Positions 1-14,574 are shown, counted from the first letter of the stretch. The stretch is DNA of 64,000 nt from Eulemur rufifrons (GCF_041146395.1 NC_090984.1:82099114-82163113); one strand, 5' to 3'. The notes: generated by a model from the sequence alone, not told the origin. Program-made: numbers and translations.

Positions 1-861
1 GAAGATAGGGCTGGACAAATCCTCAGGGAGGGAGCCTTACCTTTGTTTCTGAATAATGATTAGACTCTAGGGACATCATTTGGCCATCTTTGGTTCTCTA
101 ATAGTTGGATAGTGGGCAGTGTTGAGGTGCACTGGTAACAAAGTGTCTTTGTTTCTTTTCAGATAGTAAGGTCTGCTATGAAGACCATTATTATATCAGA
201 GTAAGGGATTATCAATTACTTAATCTGGTTTTACAAAAGGGCTTGTGAATGAGTTTCTCTAAATTACTCAAATCACTCCTTTTCCTTTTGTCAAACAGTA
301 GTTGGCTCTATGCAGTGGTGTGGTCCGGTTGGAGATGGATCTTTCCCCCATTGAAGCCTTTTAGAAATTCAGCTTAATAGTAATAATTTAGGAAATACAG
401 ATGGCAGGAAGGTAATATTCCATATCCAAAACCACCAAGGAGATTTCGTCTCGTTGAAAAAATACTTTTGGTGGCCTGAGGTGTTCCTGTGAATATATTT
501 CTGGTTTAAGTCTGTTAGCAGCTCTTCTTTGTTGAGCACACCCTTCTCCTATCAAAATGCCACTCTGTGCACATTCAGGCAAAAATAACTGGAGTGTGTG
601 TGTGCAGAATAGGATTCTATTTGAAGAGCTCAGAACAGGGGCAGTGGCAAGTTTTAATTTAATACTGCCAAGAGTCAGCCTCATTTTCATTTCTGAACTT
701 ACAATATTGAAGTTAGCTTTTCAGGCTTTAGATTTTGTCTCTGGGGGAAGATTATTATTATTTTTTTTTTTTTTTTAAAGGAAAGTACAAACCCTATCTC
801 AGAGAAAAGGAATTGCTATTCATGGAGTTAAGACTTTGTGTTCCCAAGAATAATACATTCA

Positions 862-1178
<317 letters not shown>

Positions 1179-4100
1179 TAAACTTTGTATGGTTTGGATG
1201 GCTTGATATGGTATGATCATTTCTTTGTTCAGACATAATAAACCAAAAATTGTGTTATCATCTTAACGGGAAATTAGCCCTTTAGTGTAATGAAAGATTT
1301 GAAACACAATAACACAGTGCCCCCACAAACTGACATGGGCTTATCGTAGGGAGAGAGGGCATTTACAACTATATTTATGTCAGTAAAAGATTTTTTGTTA
1401 AAAAGAATTTGCTTGGAAATGCATTTTTCTCCAAGCGTGACAATTCATTATATTGAAGATACTTGATACTTTAAAAGTTAAGGGACAGGACATGTATGTT
1501 AAGATGAATTTCAGAGTATTGAACCCCCAGGCAATGATCTGAACACCAGTGAAGAATGTGTACTGGGTACAGACCTTGCGGAGTGTATCCAGTTCCACTA
1601 TGAGTCATACTCACCTTTTCTATTCTCAGCACCAAGAAGAACTTAGAGTTGGTGATGGCACCCCTTGGTGAGGTGGGGATTGAGGGTAGCTACGGCTATT
1701 CATGGGATTAAGAACTTGACCCTAAAGTGGTTAATGTTTTTCCTGTCTTTTCATGTGGATCCATGGTGTATTGAGGACCCAATTTCCCTTGACTCCTCTC
1801 TCCCTTGAACTATACCCTCTACTCAGGCAAGCTTATCTCATATACATGTTATTGAACGATTCCATTTTTGGTTTTGAGGGTTTTTTTTCCCCCACCTAGG
1901 TCCTCCCATCCCTACCAGCTGGGCTCTTACCGCATTTTCTCTAGGCAGCTCCTAAAAAGAAAACAAAAAACAAAAAACAAAAAAAACATTCCTACCTTGC
2001 CATGAGAACTTTCCAAATGAATTACGAGAGAGAGAGACAGAGAACACTTTCCACCTGATCCCAGCCCAAATAAACAAGCAATTCTCCCTTTATTCCCTTC
2101 CCCATGGGCACACAGTGGTCAGTTGCCTATAAGTCATCTATGCCATTTCATATTATCTTAGATTTCAGGAGACTTAAAGGGAAGACATTTAACTGAATAA
2201 CATCAGAGAAGCAATCATCAAGCTTCCCTTTGAAGTCCCCTGGGGACTTCCAGGCAGCTCCCTCCAGTTTGTAGTTCTTGCTTATATTGGTCTGGACGTA
2301 CCTCGTTGGGAACTCTTCTCACCCACTGTAGCATCACCTTCTGGGGCCACAGGGAACAGATCACTAGTTCTTCAAGTATTTGAGTCTAGCCAACAATCCA
2401 TTTTAAATCTTCCCTTTTCTGAGCTAAAGAGAGTCTATTTCTGACCATTTCTCTATGTATAGATTTCAAATCCTTCACTGTCCTGGTCATGCCCCTCTGC
2501 ACATGTTCAAAGGCATGAGTCAAAAACAGTATGACAATATTGAGAACAGTATTGCCAGGCCCTGGTTTAACCAAATCAGACTTAACTCACATGGAATGTA
2601 CACAAAACTATGCAAGTGTGTGTTCTGTATTATACTCATGGGATGCAGGAAGGTGTACATACCATTTCCTCATCTCCCCCTCGAAATACAACTATTGAGA
2701 TATGGAGAAGGCTTCTTAGCCATTAATGTTCTATTAGTCAAGACAAAGAGGAATGAGGTTATCATTTTTTTCTTTAGAATACGTGATACAAAGCTATTGT
2801 TTAGGTCACAGCTAATGTTCAGGATGATGATAATTATTAATGTTTAACTTATAGATCATTAGTGAAAGACAAGTAGCTCCTTAAGAGATTTTTAATACCT
2901 CATCATGTTTCATCATATGCACTGGTCCTGTCTGGTTGAAGAGCTTTGCTGAGTGAAAGCAGCTTAGCAGGAAAGAGCAATGGAAAATAGTATGTCAGTG
3001 GCTGAAGGTGCTAACTCCAGGCATAACTATGACTCTAGGATGGAACTGTGTTTATAACAGCAATGCGTCAAGACGTGTTTTCTGTCAACTCTGTCAATGA
3101 CCCTTATTTTCCTCTTGCTCTTTCCTGGACTTCTTTCCCTTCCCACCTGGGATTGGCTGGATTCTGGAGCTGGGGGTTAGATAGTGGCAGAGGCCTCTGC
3201 TTGAGAAAAGCAATCAAAAATTGCCAAAGTAAAGACTGGCTGGAGACCATTTGTATTATTGACTGGCTTTTGGGTTCAAGGAGAAAAAAAGAATATTTAG
3301 GTGGTGTACTCCTACTGGGCCATTATATATTTCTTTACATTTTTCATTAGTTAACAATAATTGAACACCTATTGTGTGCCAGACATTGTATTAAAATTGA
3401 GCAGTTGGGAAACACGAAGTTGGCAGGAGAGCTGACCATAAGAAAAATAATAATTTAGAGAAAATCTGTGTCATACATTATTGATTGGTTTTTATATTTC
3501 TAGGAGTGGAATTTCTTGATTGATTCCATATATAGAGTACTAGAGATTTTTGTAGATGTTGCCGAATATTTTGAAAATGCAAAGTATAGTCTTTGAGGTG
3601 TTATTTTTGGAAATCAAAGAGGAAAAGTAAACTGACAGTGGTTCCCTATGACAGTGTATACTAATCCAGCTTCCTTTGTGTCATGCTAGAAGTCCTGGTT
3701 GTCCTCCTGTCTGGTTGTGAACAAATTCCTAACTTAAGCAGCCCTTGAGCCCTGGTCCAACAAGATGGGTGTGTTTTAGAGTACAGGAAAGCCAGATATG
3801 TCACTAAGAATTGCAGGAGCAGTATAAAAGACGAGTTTCACTTCAACTAGAAACCAGCTGTAAAATAATCTGCTTTTTTGGGGAAGATTTTAAAAGAGAC
3901 AAAGAAATGAATGAGGAAGGAGGCTGAGTTTTCTTAAATGATCTAATAAGCAGCCAAAGTCACAATTATGCTCGACTGGTACATAATTTATAACAAGAGG
4001 TGGTATTTTAAGCTTTCTTAAGTGTGGCATTAATTGCAGTTAAGAAATGAAGAACAAATGTTTTGAAAACCTCCTTTTAAAAGAATGAAACAGCCCTTGC

Positions 4101-6272
4101 CACCCTAGGATGGCTGCATACTTCATGGCCAAGCCCTGCTCTCCAATTTAGATTGCTATGGCATTATTTGTAAGGAAGTATCATCAGAAAAACGGGAAAT
4201 TCCTATATTTTAAAGAGATACACGAAGATTCTAAAGGACTAACCTGCTCCCCAGAGTGTCAACTGCAGAGCACACTCCCCAGAACCAAAAACAGGGCTCT
4301 GGATCCAATTCAGTCCTATAGAAAAATTCCAGAAATTCCCTGGGATATCATGCATAGTGTCAAAATTAAAAGGAACAGAGAATCTCTCTTTCCTGGGGTC
4401 TGAAACCTATCATTATGCCTCTCACCTTGGATTTTGTAAATTTGGTCAGCTATGATTTTCCTACCTTGAGGATTTCATCCTGGAAATGTATATTCTTCTA
4501 ATTATTTTTGGAGAGGCCAAGATATTCTGGGTCGGGAAAAGCAAAGTAGAGGCATAGAAAAAACATCTGCAGTGGATCATATACTTTTCCTTATAGGATC
4601 CTTTATCAACTATTTTCTATTAGTGTTGAATTTTCAGTATCATAGGCGAAAGGTTAAGACCCATTAAGACCCTTGGAGGAGGTAGGGGACATCTAATGTC
4701 ACTTCCATAGCATTTTCTGAAGCAGCTTTCAACAGTAATTTTGAAGAGAAAAGCCACAAAAGTACTAACTGTAAAGAACTTAGAGGTCATCTGTTCTAAG
4801 TTCACAGTGTTAGAGCTAAGCAAATTGAAGTCCAGAGAGGATAAGGGACACTACCAGCTATCACTACCAGCTGTGGAAGGACAGGATAGAGACTTAGGAT
4901 CAATTCCTGGTGGATAAAATTTGGGGCTGACAAGGCTACTGCAGCTCTTTGAGACCTGGAAATGTACAAAAGATCAGGTTTGTGCTACAGGCTTTGAAGC
5001 ACACTCAGTGTTCTCAGGGGTGACCAAGGTTTGTGCAGATGACCTAAGTCACCCTGAACTTATTGAGGATGAATCTTTTGTCCTCTAAATAGGGTAGTTC
5101 AGTGGACTATGGTGGTTAAGGACTGTCCCCCTTTGGAAGTTTGGCCTCAGGGGTAGGTGGGCTGAGTTGTTCCCTGTAGTTGTTCTTCTGAGAGGTTCTT
5201 TTTCCCTTATAAGGTTACAACTTCTCTGAGGGTCTCAGTGCTTCAGGGTTTAAAAGTACAGTGCTTATGCTAGACTGAAATCCCTATGAAATATCTGCAG
5301 AGAGACTCTGGACAGATGCATCTGAGGCCATCTGGCATTCAGACAAATGGAAGCCTAAGTCTGTATTCTGCCTGCACCATGTAATCTTTTCTGGGCAGTG
5401 TCCTTTGGTGCCTGGAAGAAGGAGCTACCACACTGGAAGGGGCAGTGGGATGCTGGGAGGCTAATGAGGGAAAAAGAGATTTCAATCCTTATGAATAGCA
5501 CTGTCTATGCCCACTTTTTAGAAAGCAATTTCCAAGATGTAATTTCAAGAATCCACCCCATTTATTGTCATTAGATAAAATAATCCTGAACAATGTTGGG
5601 TAGATGGCTACCAGGACCTTCAACTTAGGATGCTTGAGAGCTCCACGGAGCCCAAGCAGGGCTCCGAGTGCTAGACGTCATTTGGTAGTGGCTTTCAAGG
5701 GCCTCAAGGATGTGGCTCTGACTTTCCCTTTCTTTCCCAGGCAGTGACATATCATCACTGGTGACATCCACTGGTAGCAACTGGGGAAGGGCCTGTCTAC
5801 ATGAGCAGCTCACCTGGGGTGAGAGGGAGCTGGAGGAAACACAGAGACATGGAAAAGGACATAGGATATGAGGAGGGACTTGAATATTATGGTGGAAATG
5901 AGAGCTACTTGCACATCCCCTTCTTAAAGCAGGAATGCTATTCTTTTCAACAACACTCTGACATGACTATTTGAAAATACTAAAGTCTTATTTCTGGCTG
6001 GGGTTTCTGGCTGAGCACATGAGACAGCTACACAGGCTGCATCATTCTGACAAGATGTTTCCAGACACCTAGCAGACAGACTTAGGATGGTTTTCCTCCT
6101 CTTTCTCTCCTTTGGGTCGAGTGCAAATAGCACTTTTCTAACGTTGGCACCACAGCAGATGGTGCTGGGCACGGAAGGCTCGACATGCTGGGTCTGACAT
6201 GTTACTTAAGATCTCAGAAGCTCAGTTTTCCACATGTAAAGTAGGATGATAATAATAATAATACTTATAGAG

Positions 6273-6745
6273 TGTGGTAGACAGGACAATGGCCCGTTCA
6301 AAAATGCCCACATCCTAATCCCTAGAACTGGTGAATATGCTGCCTTACACGGCAAAAGGGACTTTGCAGACATGGTTAAATGAAGGATCTTGAGATGAAG
6401 AGAGTCTCCCGGATTATCCGAGAGGGCCCAAGGCAATCACAAGGGTCCTTATAAGAGGAAGGCAGGAAGGGACAGTCAGAAATAGACTGGAAGATGCTAT
6501 GTTGCTGGCTTTTAAGACAGAGGAAGGTGTCGTAAGTCAAGGAATGTAGGTGGCTTCTAGAAGCTGGAAAAGGCAAGAAAACAAATTCTCACCTGAAAGA
6601 ACACAGTCCTGCTGACACCTTACTTTTAACCCAATGAAACCCATTGAAGATTCTGACCTTGAGAACCGTAAGGTGACAAATTTGTGTTGTTTTAAGCCAC
6701 AAAGTTTGTGATAATTTGTTATAGAAGCAGTAGAAAACGAATACA
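6273..6745 (+). mobile_element. MLT1-type MaLR LTR
   Basis: TGTGGTAGACAGGACAATGG start, then CCTAATCCCTAGAACTGGTG, AAAAGGGACTTTGCAGACAT, GATTATCCGAGAGGGCCCAA, CACAAGGGTCCTTATAAGAG, GCTTCTAGAAGCTGGAAAAG, ending near AAAACGAATACA. Confidence 0.88.
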
Positions 6746-6847
6746 TAGGAGAAATCTAGAATGTGAGAATGGTGCAGCAACGGAACAGGGGAGAGGTTCA
6801 GACATCAGCCCTGGGCAAAGAGGTGGAGTCTATAACTGTTCTAGGGT

Positions 6848-6873
6848 GAACAGAAAAAAAAAAAAAAAAAAAA
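6848..6873. repeat. Poly(A) run
   Basis: About 20 A residues after CAG; no SINE recognised upstream. Confidence 0.85.
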
Positions 6874-7552
6874 ATCTCTGTTTTTTGTCTGCAGGCCCTT
6901 CTAGTGAGACATGGAATGGGTAGTTTTTACATAATTCCTCCACTGGATTTTAGTATCCTAGAAATATTTCCTGGCTTTCAGGTTGCTGTTAGTTTTCACA
7001 GAATCTTGATGAATAATGAAGAAAGTTCTCAGCAGCTTGACACAAGTGAGAAATATCATATTAGGTTTTTGACTTATTTCATACTGTGATTCCATAAAAC
7101 TCTCTGAGATATACCCAATACCACAGAGAAATTCCAAGGATTCCAGAGAATATACTGACTTTTACACCTTTTAGAGGGAAATCTTCCTAAAATGTATTAT
7201 ATACTTTCCGACATTCTTTTTTTTTTTAGTTGGCAGCTTTCATCTTCAAGATTTCTGACTTTCTTACTCAGAACATTTGCCATGAATGCTGTCTTTTGAA
7301 TTTTTTTTTGGGGGGGGTGGTCTTTTCTTAGTTTTTCCTGTTCCTTCCTTGTTTAATGCTGCCAACAGCCTCAACTCACTTCTATAACAATTCCTCTGTT
7401 CTCTCTTCTGATGTGATGCTTTTAGTCTGTTGTGGTCTTAGCAAAAGGGTCAGTGAGATCAGTGGAATTGTGGGTAAACTAAGAGTAAATGAGAACTGAG
7501 TGAGACCAACGGTTCTGCTCTGAGGACAGTACAGGAGCTTCTACACCTGGAC

Positions 7553-7553
<1 letters not shown>

Positions 7554-7589
<36 letters not shown>
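7554..7589. repeat. (TG)n microsatellite
   Basis: About 18 uninterrupted TG units. Confidence 0.97.
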
Positions 7590-7594
<5 letters not shown>

Positions 7595-7689
7595 TGCCAA
7601 TCAGAAGTCATTGTTCTTACTTCCTGGTTTTAAGATGGTAATCTAGATTGTAGGGTGGATATCTTAGTTCTAGAGAGGTGATCTGAGTA

Positions 7690-7802
7690 AGGTGCCATGC
7701 AGTTTAGGAAGGAGGAGTACAGCCTGTAAGTTCTAGGGCAGGGGCTGTGCCCAGCCTGGTACCTGACATACTTGAGGTGCTCAATTAATGTTTTGAATGA
7801 CT
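7690..7802 (+). mobile_element. L2 3'-end remnant
   Basis: Contains the typical L2 tail wording: GGGCAGGGGCTGTG, a ...TACCTGACATA... segment, then GGTGCTCAATTAATGTTTTGAATGA. Confidence 0.6.
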
Positions 7803-8119
7803 AAGTTTTCCTTTCTGTGGTCAGCTCAAGGCAGATTTCTGAAGTTTTTGCCTCGCATACAGTTACTCCATGTCTGGATCTCAACCTCTCTCCCTTCTCT
7901 GGGACGTGTCCCCACACCTCACTCCCCACCGCCCCACCTTTAGATCATGTTCATTTTCCCTGCCATATGTTGTAACTTATTGCATGCAGTTATTAGATGT
8001 AAAACAATCAGAATATTACTTCTATGAAAATATAAATTTAAAAAACTGCTTTGGAAATATTTTTGTTTTTAGAAAAGGCTGCTCTTTAGTCAAAATTAAA
8101 CTCTAAAAAGTAGAATTAA

Positions 8120-8310
8120 GGTGATATAATAAATTGGAGTGGTTCATACATTCCTGGTGTAAAGATCTATTTGGAAAGCAATTTGGAAACATAGATCCTG
8201 GGCCTTAAATAGGTTCATCCTCTTTGGTCCAGTAATTTCACTTCTAAGAATCTGTCCAAGGAAAAGAATCTTTTTGCACGAAGATTTGTGTTATAGAGTG
8301 TTTTCTATGT
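8120..8310 (+). mobile_element. L1M-type 3' UTR fragment
   Basis: Reads like the L1ME/L1M4 tail: TTTGGAAAGCAATTTGG, then a CAGTAATTTCACTTCTAAGAATCT segment in the expected order. Confidence 0.65.
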
Positions 8311-8609
8311 AGAGGTTGCGGCTCCCTGTGTTCTGACTCCCCTGAGGGACGGTGGGCAGTAGCTCCGTCTCTGCGGGGAAGACTGCCTGAGGCAAGCCTG
8401 GCTCTGACATGAATGAGGGCAGTCAAAGGACCTTCTTTTTCAGCCAGTTAATATTCTCAGTATGTTATTTGAAACCCAGAAATATTACATTTGCTCTATT
8501 TCATGTTCTTTCCAGATTAAAAAAAAAAGGCACAGTCTGTTTAGATAGGAAGAGGGAAACTAGAGAAAAATAAACAGAACATTCCCTATTCTGTTCTCAG
8601 CCTTGTCTA

Positions 8610-8636
8610 ATTTTTTTTTTTTTTTTTTTTTTTTTT
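8610..8636. repeat. Poly(T) run
   Basis: A run of about 27 T residues with no Alu or L1 body recognised next to it. Confidence 0.9.
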
Positions 8637-8994
8637 ACAGTATAGTCTGTCTCACACACATAGCATGAGCCTCAGAACTCCATGGATTAAGAAGGCCTTG
8701 TTACAGAAGGTTTTCAACAGATAATCTTTTGCAGATAGTTTCAAAGACTGGCATAGCTATGACAGCTATTAAATGAATTACTTTAAAGATATACAGAACC
8801 AAGTTTTGGGGCCTTATTTCATTAAAATTCTTCATTGATTACTGTTGTATTTCTTAAGTCAGGGTAGTTTAGATCTGTGATTGGCCTTTTCTGATGGCTG
8901 TCATAGATACATCCCCAGGAACTTGCTTTCAGGGAACTAACCAAACTTGAATTCATATCATAATGCATTTTCCTTCCCTCCCTCCCTCTCTCTC

Positions 8995-9095
8995 TTTTTT
9001 TTTTTTTAGAGATGGGGTCTTGCTGTGTTGCCCATGCTGGTCTTTGGCCTCCTGAGTAGCTGGGACTATAGGCACATGCCACCACACCTTGCTCC
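8995..9095 (-). mobile_element. Partial Alu / Alu monomer
   Basis: T-run, then AGAGATGGGGTCTTGCTGTG, then CCTGAGTAGCTGGGACTATA and CACATGCCACCACACC. About 100 bp, internally deleted, preceded by a CT-rich tract. Confidence 0.85.
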
Positions 9096-9249
9096 TTTTC
9101 TTTTCTCTTAATAACATATTCTTTATAATTTCCACTGAATTAAATTGTTTTTCATTATTTTCCTGACCAAGTCTCCTATAAAAATTATAATTTTCTGCTG
9201 ATCCTCTTCCCTTTTTTCACAGTGTTTGTCATGATTTTAAGTATGTAAC

Positions 9250-9390
9250 TATTTACATGTTTATTTCTCTAAGGCCTGTCTAGCCTGTAAACTCCAGGAC
9301 AGCAGGGGTCACATCTGTTTAATACTCTATACCCACAGTGTAGCACACAGTGGACACTTATCAAGCATTTTTCAATAAATGATAGATACA
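9250..9390 (+). mobile_element. L2 3' end
   Basis: Shows the L2 tail pattern: ...CTGTAAACTCCAGGACAGCAGG, then a CACAGTGTAGCACACAGTGG segment, ending TCAATAAATGATAG. Confidence 0.75.
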
Positions 9391-10014
9391 TTTGCTTTTG
9401 AGAAAAAAACACTCAGAATTCATAATAATGTAGACATTTGACCTTCCCTGTTACCTTTAGGTCAGCAGAAGTTTTTGTGACAGTTCACACAGTATAGTGA
9501 TTAGTGATTTAAACCTCAGACTAAATGCATGTTAGATTTCCAAGTTAGATCTGTTATCACATACGAAATTGTACCACTCTGTGATATAGATTTTTTGTTT
9601 TGAACTTTGGAAAGGGGTTAACTCTTGCTAAGAGGAATATGAAATATATTTAAAAGCCAAAACGAACCACCCCACCACCCCCAATACCAGCAAGAAAAAA
9701 AATATCTCTAAAGCAAACCTTTCCAGGAACTGTAGGAAACAAGATTAATAAAGTGTAGGTGCAGTGAATGTATCAAAACTCTGTTAATAGCATTTTTCTC
9801 ACTGATTTCTAAAAAACAAAAAAAGATATAATTATTTAATTCTATAGGCTTTCTCTATCATTACAAATTGATCAAAGCTTTTCTTTTTTAAAAAATAAAC
9901 TATTCACTATATTTTTTCTTGCTCTCTAAATCTTGTCTCACTGTTTGAATGAATTAGAATGAGGGAGAAACAAATAGAACAAACCAAAGTTATGGAGAAA
10001 GTATGTGTGTGAAC

Positions 10015-10020
10015 TTTATT
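10015..10020 (-). terminator. TRIM9: Distal polyadenylation signal AATAAA
   Basis: The gene strand reads AATAAA here. It is followed 30-60 nt downstream by a T/G-rich tract on the gene strand (about 9990-9960, with TTTGGTTTGTTC), which suits the downstream element of a poly(A) site. It is the likely end of the short-isoform transcript. Confidence 0.6.
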
Positions 10021-10262
10021 TCATCATGAGAAAATCACTTCTGTGCAGTAACAGAGAATACTGATATCTACATGATGATAGGTTTTCTTTGTATTCATAT
10101 ACATACCTTATATTTGTACACAATATATAAAATTCATGGAGGAAATTAATTTCTACAGTACAGTTTCTTTGTTGGAAGAGAACTTGTTCCGTTTGTTTCA
10201 TCTAGAAAATGACCCCCAGTTCTGTGACTGTGGTACCAAGGATCGCAGTTCCAATCCTGTAA

Positions 10263-10268
10263 TTTATT
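10263..10268 (-). terminator. TRIM9: Proximal polyadenylation signal AATAAA (alternative)
   Basis: A second AATAAA on the gene strand lies about 250 nt upstream of the distal one. The sequence just downstream is less T/G-rich, so it looks weaker, but it could give a slightly shorter 3' UTR. Confidence 0.35.
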
Positions 10269-11924
10269 AAATTAGACACCATAATCTTGTGAACATTAAA
10301 AGAAACTGAGAAACTACATCCTCCTGCAGGATGAAACGAGAGACATAAGTGCTCAGGCTGCTATGCTAATAACTGAGTTTAGCAGAATAGTATGATTCCC
10401 ACGATGTATTATGAATAGAAATAGTTTTCCCGCAGGTCTGATGACACGTGTTAGCAACATTGCTGCAATTTCTCTCTGCTCTGCTGGCATGCACTTCACT
10501 CTTCAGTCAGCCCACCTGTACACACATGGGAAATGAGGCCATCACCAGCAAAGGCCTTTTGCATTGCATCTAGGAAGAGTTCTCGGAGGGCTTTAGCATT
10601 TAGCACGGCATTTTGGGAAAAGTGGCAACTGCTCTCAAACTGATAGGTCATCCCAGAGAGAAGTTGCTAAAATGATGATTCTGGGGGAAGTTCTAACTAC
10701 CAACCACATCACTGTACTCTACATGGGAATAGGTCATGTGGGCAACATGACCTAGAGAACAAATCCTTCTCTTAGATTAGCACCACTCACACACTTACAA
10801 CTGCTCCCCAAAGCACTGTTTTCACAGCTAGGGGCCTCTCACCCTTGCTGTGGGATTCGAAGTTGTGCTTGATTTTAACCATGTGAACCATTTTTAGGGT
10901 GACTGGCATATGCTGAGGTTTGTGGGAAGTAGGAAAAACTGCCAACGACAGTGCTTTTAGATAACATCTTGAACTTAAACAAAATCAACATAATTCGTTT
11001 TGCAGAGGGAAATTATGGAGAATGCCATGGGAGCGGGGTGACTTTTATGATTAAAATGACACCCCAAGCTCTCAAAATGCTTTGGCACTAGCCACAAATG
11101 CCTCTTGGTAGGTTTAATTTTTCATGTGTTGCGCTTGCTTTTAAAATGAAAATGTTAAAAGCCTCAGAGGTTATACTTGGCCATCCAATTCAAGCCTTGC
11201 TTCTGAGATGGATTACTTGTGTTTGATGACCAAAATATTTAAAATGTAGCCAAGAAGCAAAAAAAGTTTTGTAGAGATTAACCTTGTACAGTACCCCCAG
11301 GCAGCCTAAGTCAGACTAGAGGGACTGGCAAAGATGAAAATGGCAGGTAATGTGGAGTTGCTGGTCTCTTCCTGTTTGGTGCCCACAGGAAGTCTCAGTC
11401 CTGGTGCCAGCGGCTGGGCTTTAGGCATGAAATGGAGGTGGGCCAAGCTGGCTGAGCCGGGAGTGGCTAATAGGCCCTCTGGGAACAGCTCTAGCACCCC
11501 ACACCTATTTGAAACACATTCGGTCATAAAAATCCACAGCTGGAAAGAACCTAGGTCCTGCCCTCGGGAACAAGCAAGCACCACAAAGTAATTTAGAACC
11601 ATCTGGGCAACAAGGGCACATGATGTGTATTAGTGGAGAATGGGAGCCTGTTCTAGAGCCTAGATACACTCGTCTCGCACACCGGGGCACATTCAGGCCT
11701 TCACTTTTCAGCTTCTTCAACTGCAGCTTATTTAGAGCATTATCAAAGGAACCCGACGGCCCAAGCCATTTGAACTGCCGATGTGGAATCTTTGGTTTGC
11801 TCACATCCACATACCACAGGCTCTCTAAAGGCCGGAGCGGCTCTATGCAGAATGTAGAGCAAGTCATGGAAAGACTTCAGGAATGTGGGAAGTGGTGGGG
11901 TTACCTCCGGGCTTGTCAGCCATT

Positions 11925-12440
<516 letters not shown>

Positions 12441-12925
12441 GCTTATGGTTAGGATTATGCTTATTAATATTAACTTGGCATTTATACAGCATATTATACC
12501 TACTGAGCTCTTTATGCACCAGTGTGGTTTGTAAAAAATGTTTGAAAAAAAATGAGGGTGGTCTCTATGCTGTATTTATAACTTCACTGATACCTTCAGG
12601 AACTGTCACACAGACTAAACTCAAAGCCATAGGAGTATAGGTTTTCATTACAGTACAGGGTGGGGAGGGATGGGGGAGGGAGGAAGAATGACATTTCAAA
12701 GACTTAAAATAAATCCTGGCATAACGCATCTTTAGCATAGGTTAGGCATTTGCCTCCCTCTTCTGCTGTACACTTTGCAAAATTATGCTGGTGTCATGAA
12801 TAAAAATAATGTGCATTTAAAGCTCAGTCTTAAAATGACAACTCGCCAGTGGGTTACTAAGAAGACCGGGGTCTTGGATTGCCCATCAGTTCATTACTAC
12901 TTCAGTGGTAACCAAAATCCCCTCT

Positions 12926-13090
12926 CATTTAGTGCTTCTCAAACTTTAAGAGCATGTGAATGAAGATCTTGTTAAAATGCAGTTTCTGATCCAGTAGGTT
13001 TCTGGGGTAGGAGCTGAGATTTTGCATTTTTAACAACTTCCCAGGTGAAGCCAATGCTGGTTGGCGGGGGAGACCATACTTTCAGTAGCA
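12926..13090 (+). mobile_element. MER5A-like hAT-Charlie element
   Basis: Reads GTGCTTCTCAAACTTTAAG, CTGATCCAGTAGGTTTCTGG, GATTTTGCATTTTTAACAA and CCCAGGTGAAGCCAATGCTGG, the classic MER5A order. Confidence 0.88.
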
Positions 13091-14574
13091 AGGCAAGGAA
13101 AAGCTGCAGGCACAGAGGTGCAAGTGGACCCTTGGGCTGGGACCTTTGTGGAGTGGTCCTGTGTTCTCACAGTAGCCTGTGGAATAAGAGAAGGAACCAG
13201 ATGAGAGAGCCCTGGGTTGACTGGAAGGGATCCTTCTTTAATGTTACTGGGGCTCAAGGGGGAAGGTGGTGCCAGATGGTGCTAAGATTCTGAGTCTGAT
13301 ATCTAAGCAAGGACAACTGGGGTATAGAAGAGACAGAGCTATGTTTTCAAAGAAAATGATGGGTTTGTTTTGATTCATGTTCAGTTTAAGGCAGTTTCAG
13401 GAGGTAGAAGTGGAAATGTTTAGGCCACAGGTGGAAATCCGGGCCTGACTCGCAGAGGGAAGTCTGGGTGAGGGATAGACTTGGGGGGGTCAGCATGCAT
13501 CTGGGTGGGGAGGCAGGAGAAGCAGGGGACCTCAAAATGGGAAGATAAGGGGCCATGTTCAGGCATCTTCGCGACTGCTGGCAGGTAGCAACTGGGAGGA
13601 AGAAGTTGGGGAAACCATGAGAATTACTTTCCCAGGAAAAAAAAATAACAAAGGGAAAAGAAAGGTACTAAAACAAGAACCACGGGTTGCAGAAAAGGCA
13701 AAGAGATGAGAAACTGACAGACAGGATTTTTTACACACAAGTGCAGACACCCACATAAATACACACAGTGCAAAAGACATGAATTGAAATGGAACCTGAG
13801 ACCCTTATCCTGGAAAGGAAGAAACTTGGTTCTGTCATGCCAGTAAATCAATATATATGTAAATAAGGCTTCTGTATCAAAAGAGAGAACCTATGTCCTT
13901 GAGAATTATAGAAGACATGGTCCTGCTCTCAAGTATTTAAACCTAGTGGAAGATCAAAAACACATTCAAGAAAAGGAGGTCTTGACAGGCTTTGCTCTCA
14001 AAAGCTGGTCACCCACGTTTGGTCATTGATGGCCAGAAGGTAGCCTAATCCTCAGAGGCCTGGGGTTCTTTGTCGACAGGGGCTCCATCTTCATCAGTGC
14101 AGGGATTGGCCTCAGTACCCAGAAGGTTCTGGCATCAGAGCTCACAGTCAAGATGGGGGTCAAGGGAGAGGCTAGATGAAAATGGGGCTGTGTGTGTGTG
14201 AGACAGAAGCAGTCACACAGAGACAGGCAGCCACACACGGATCATCAACTTGTAGGCACCATGGCCACGTCTTACCAAAAGGCTAGGCCAGCCTACTTTT
14301 AGAGGGGATCATGAACTTCTCAATGGGGTTAGAGGCCCCTTGCTTTGAGGAGCTAATAATCTGCTGGCACCAGTTCTGTCTAATGAAAAGCTGAGGAAAA
14401 AAACCATAGAACTGGGGAAACGTTTGCTAGAAAATCTTCTTAGAATAGGGAAGCTACAACAGGAGAGCATGCTGACTAAGAAGAATGCCAGTCAAAGACA
14501 TTAGAAGCTGTGGGTTGCAGAAATAAATCTTAGACAATGGTTAACTGTATTATTAGCAATAAACAATAATGGTA

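Larger units (their letters stand above)
10000..11924 (-). other. TRIM9: Putative 3' UTR of the short TRIM9 isoform
   Basis: About 1.9 kb between the short-isoform stop and the distal AATAAA has no recognisable interspersed repeat, unlike the DNA on either side (MIR at 12176-12440, L2 at 9250-9390). Such a repeat-free block next to an alternative stop is what a conserved 3' UTR looks like. The 3' boundary is approximate, set by the signal at 10020-10015. Within it, a minus-strand reading frame of 120 codons (11867-11505) is present but resembles nothing I know. Confidence 0.65.

Noticed and set aside
8318..8415. Short GC-rich patch in intron 7
   Set aside because: Too short for a CpG island and shows no RNA-gene structure.
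11334..11591. Plus-strand frame of 85 codons opposite the 3' UTR
   Set aside because: No support beyond openness; the other strand carries the better explained feature.
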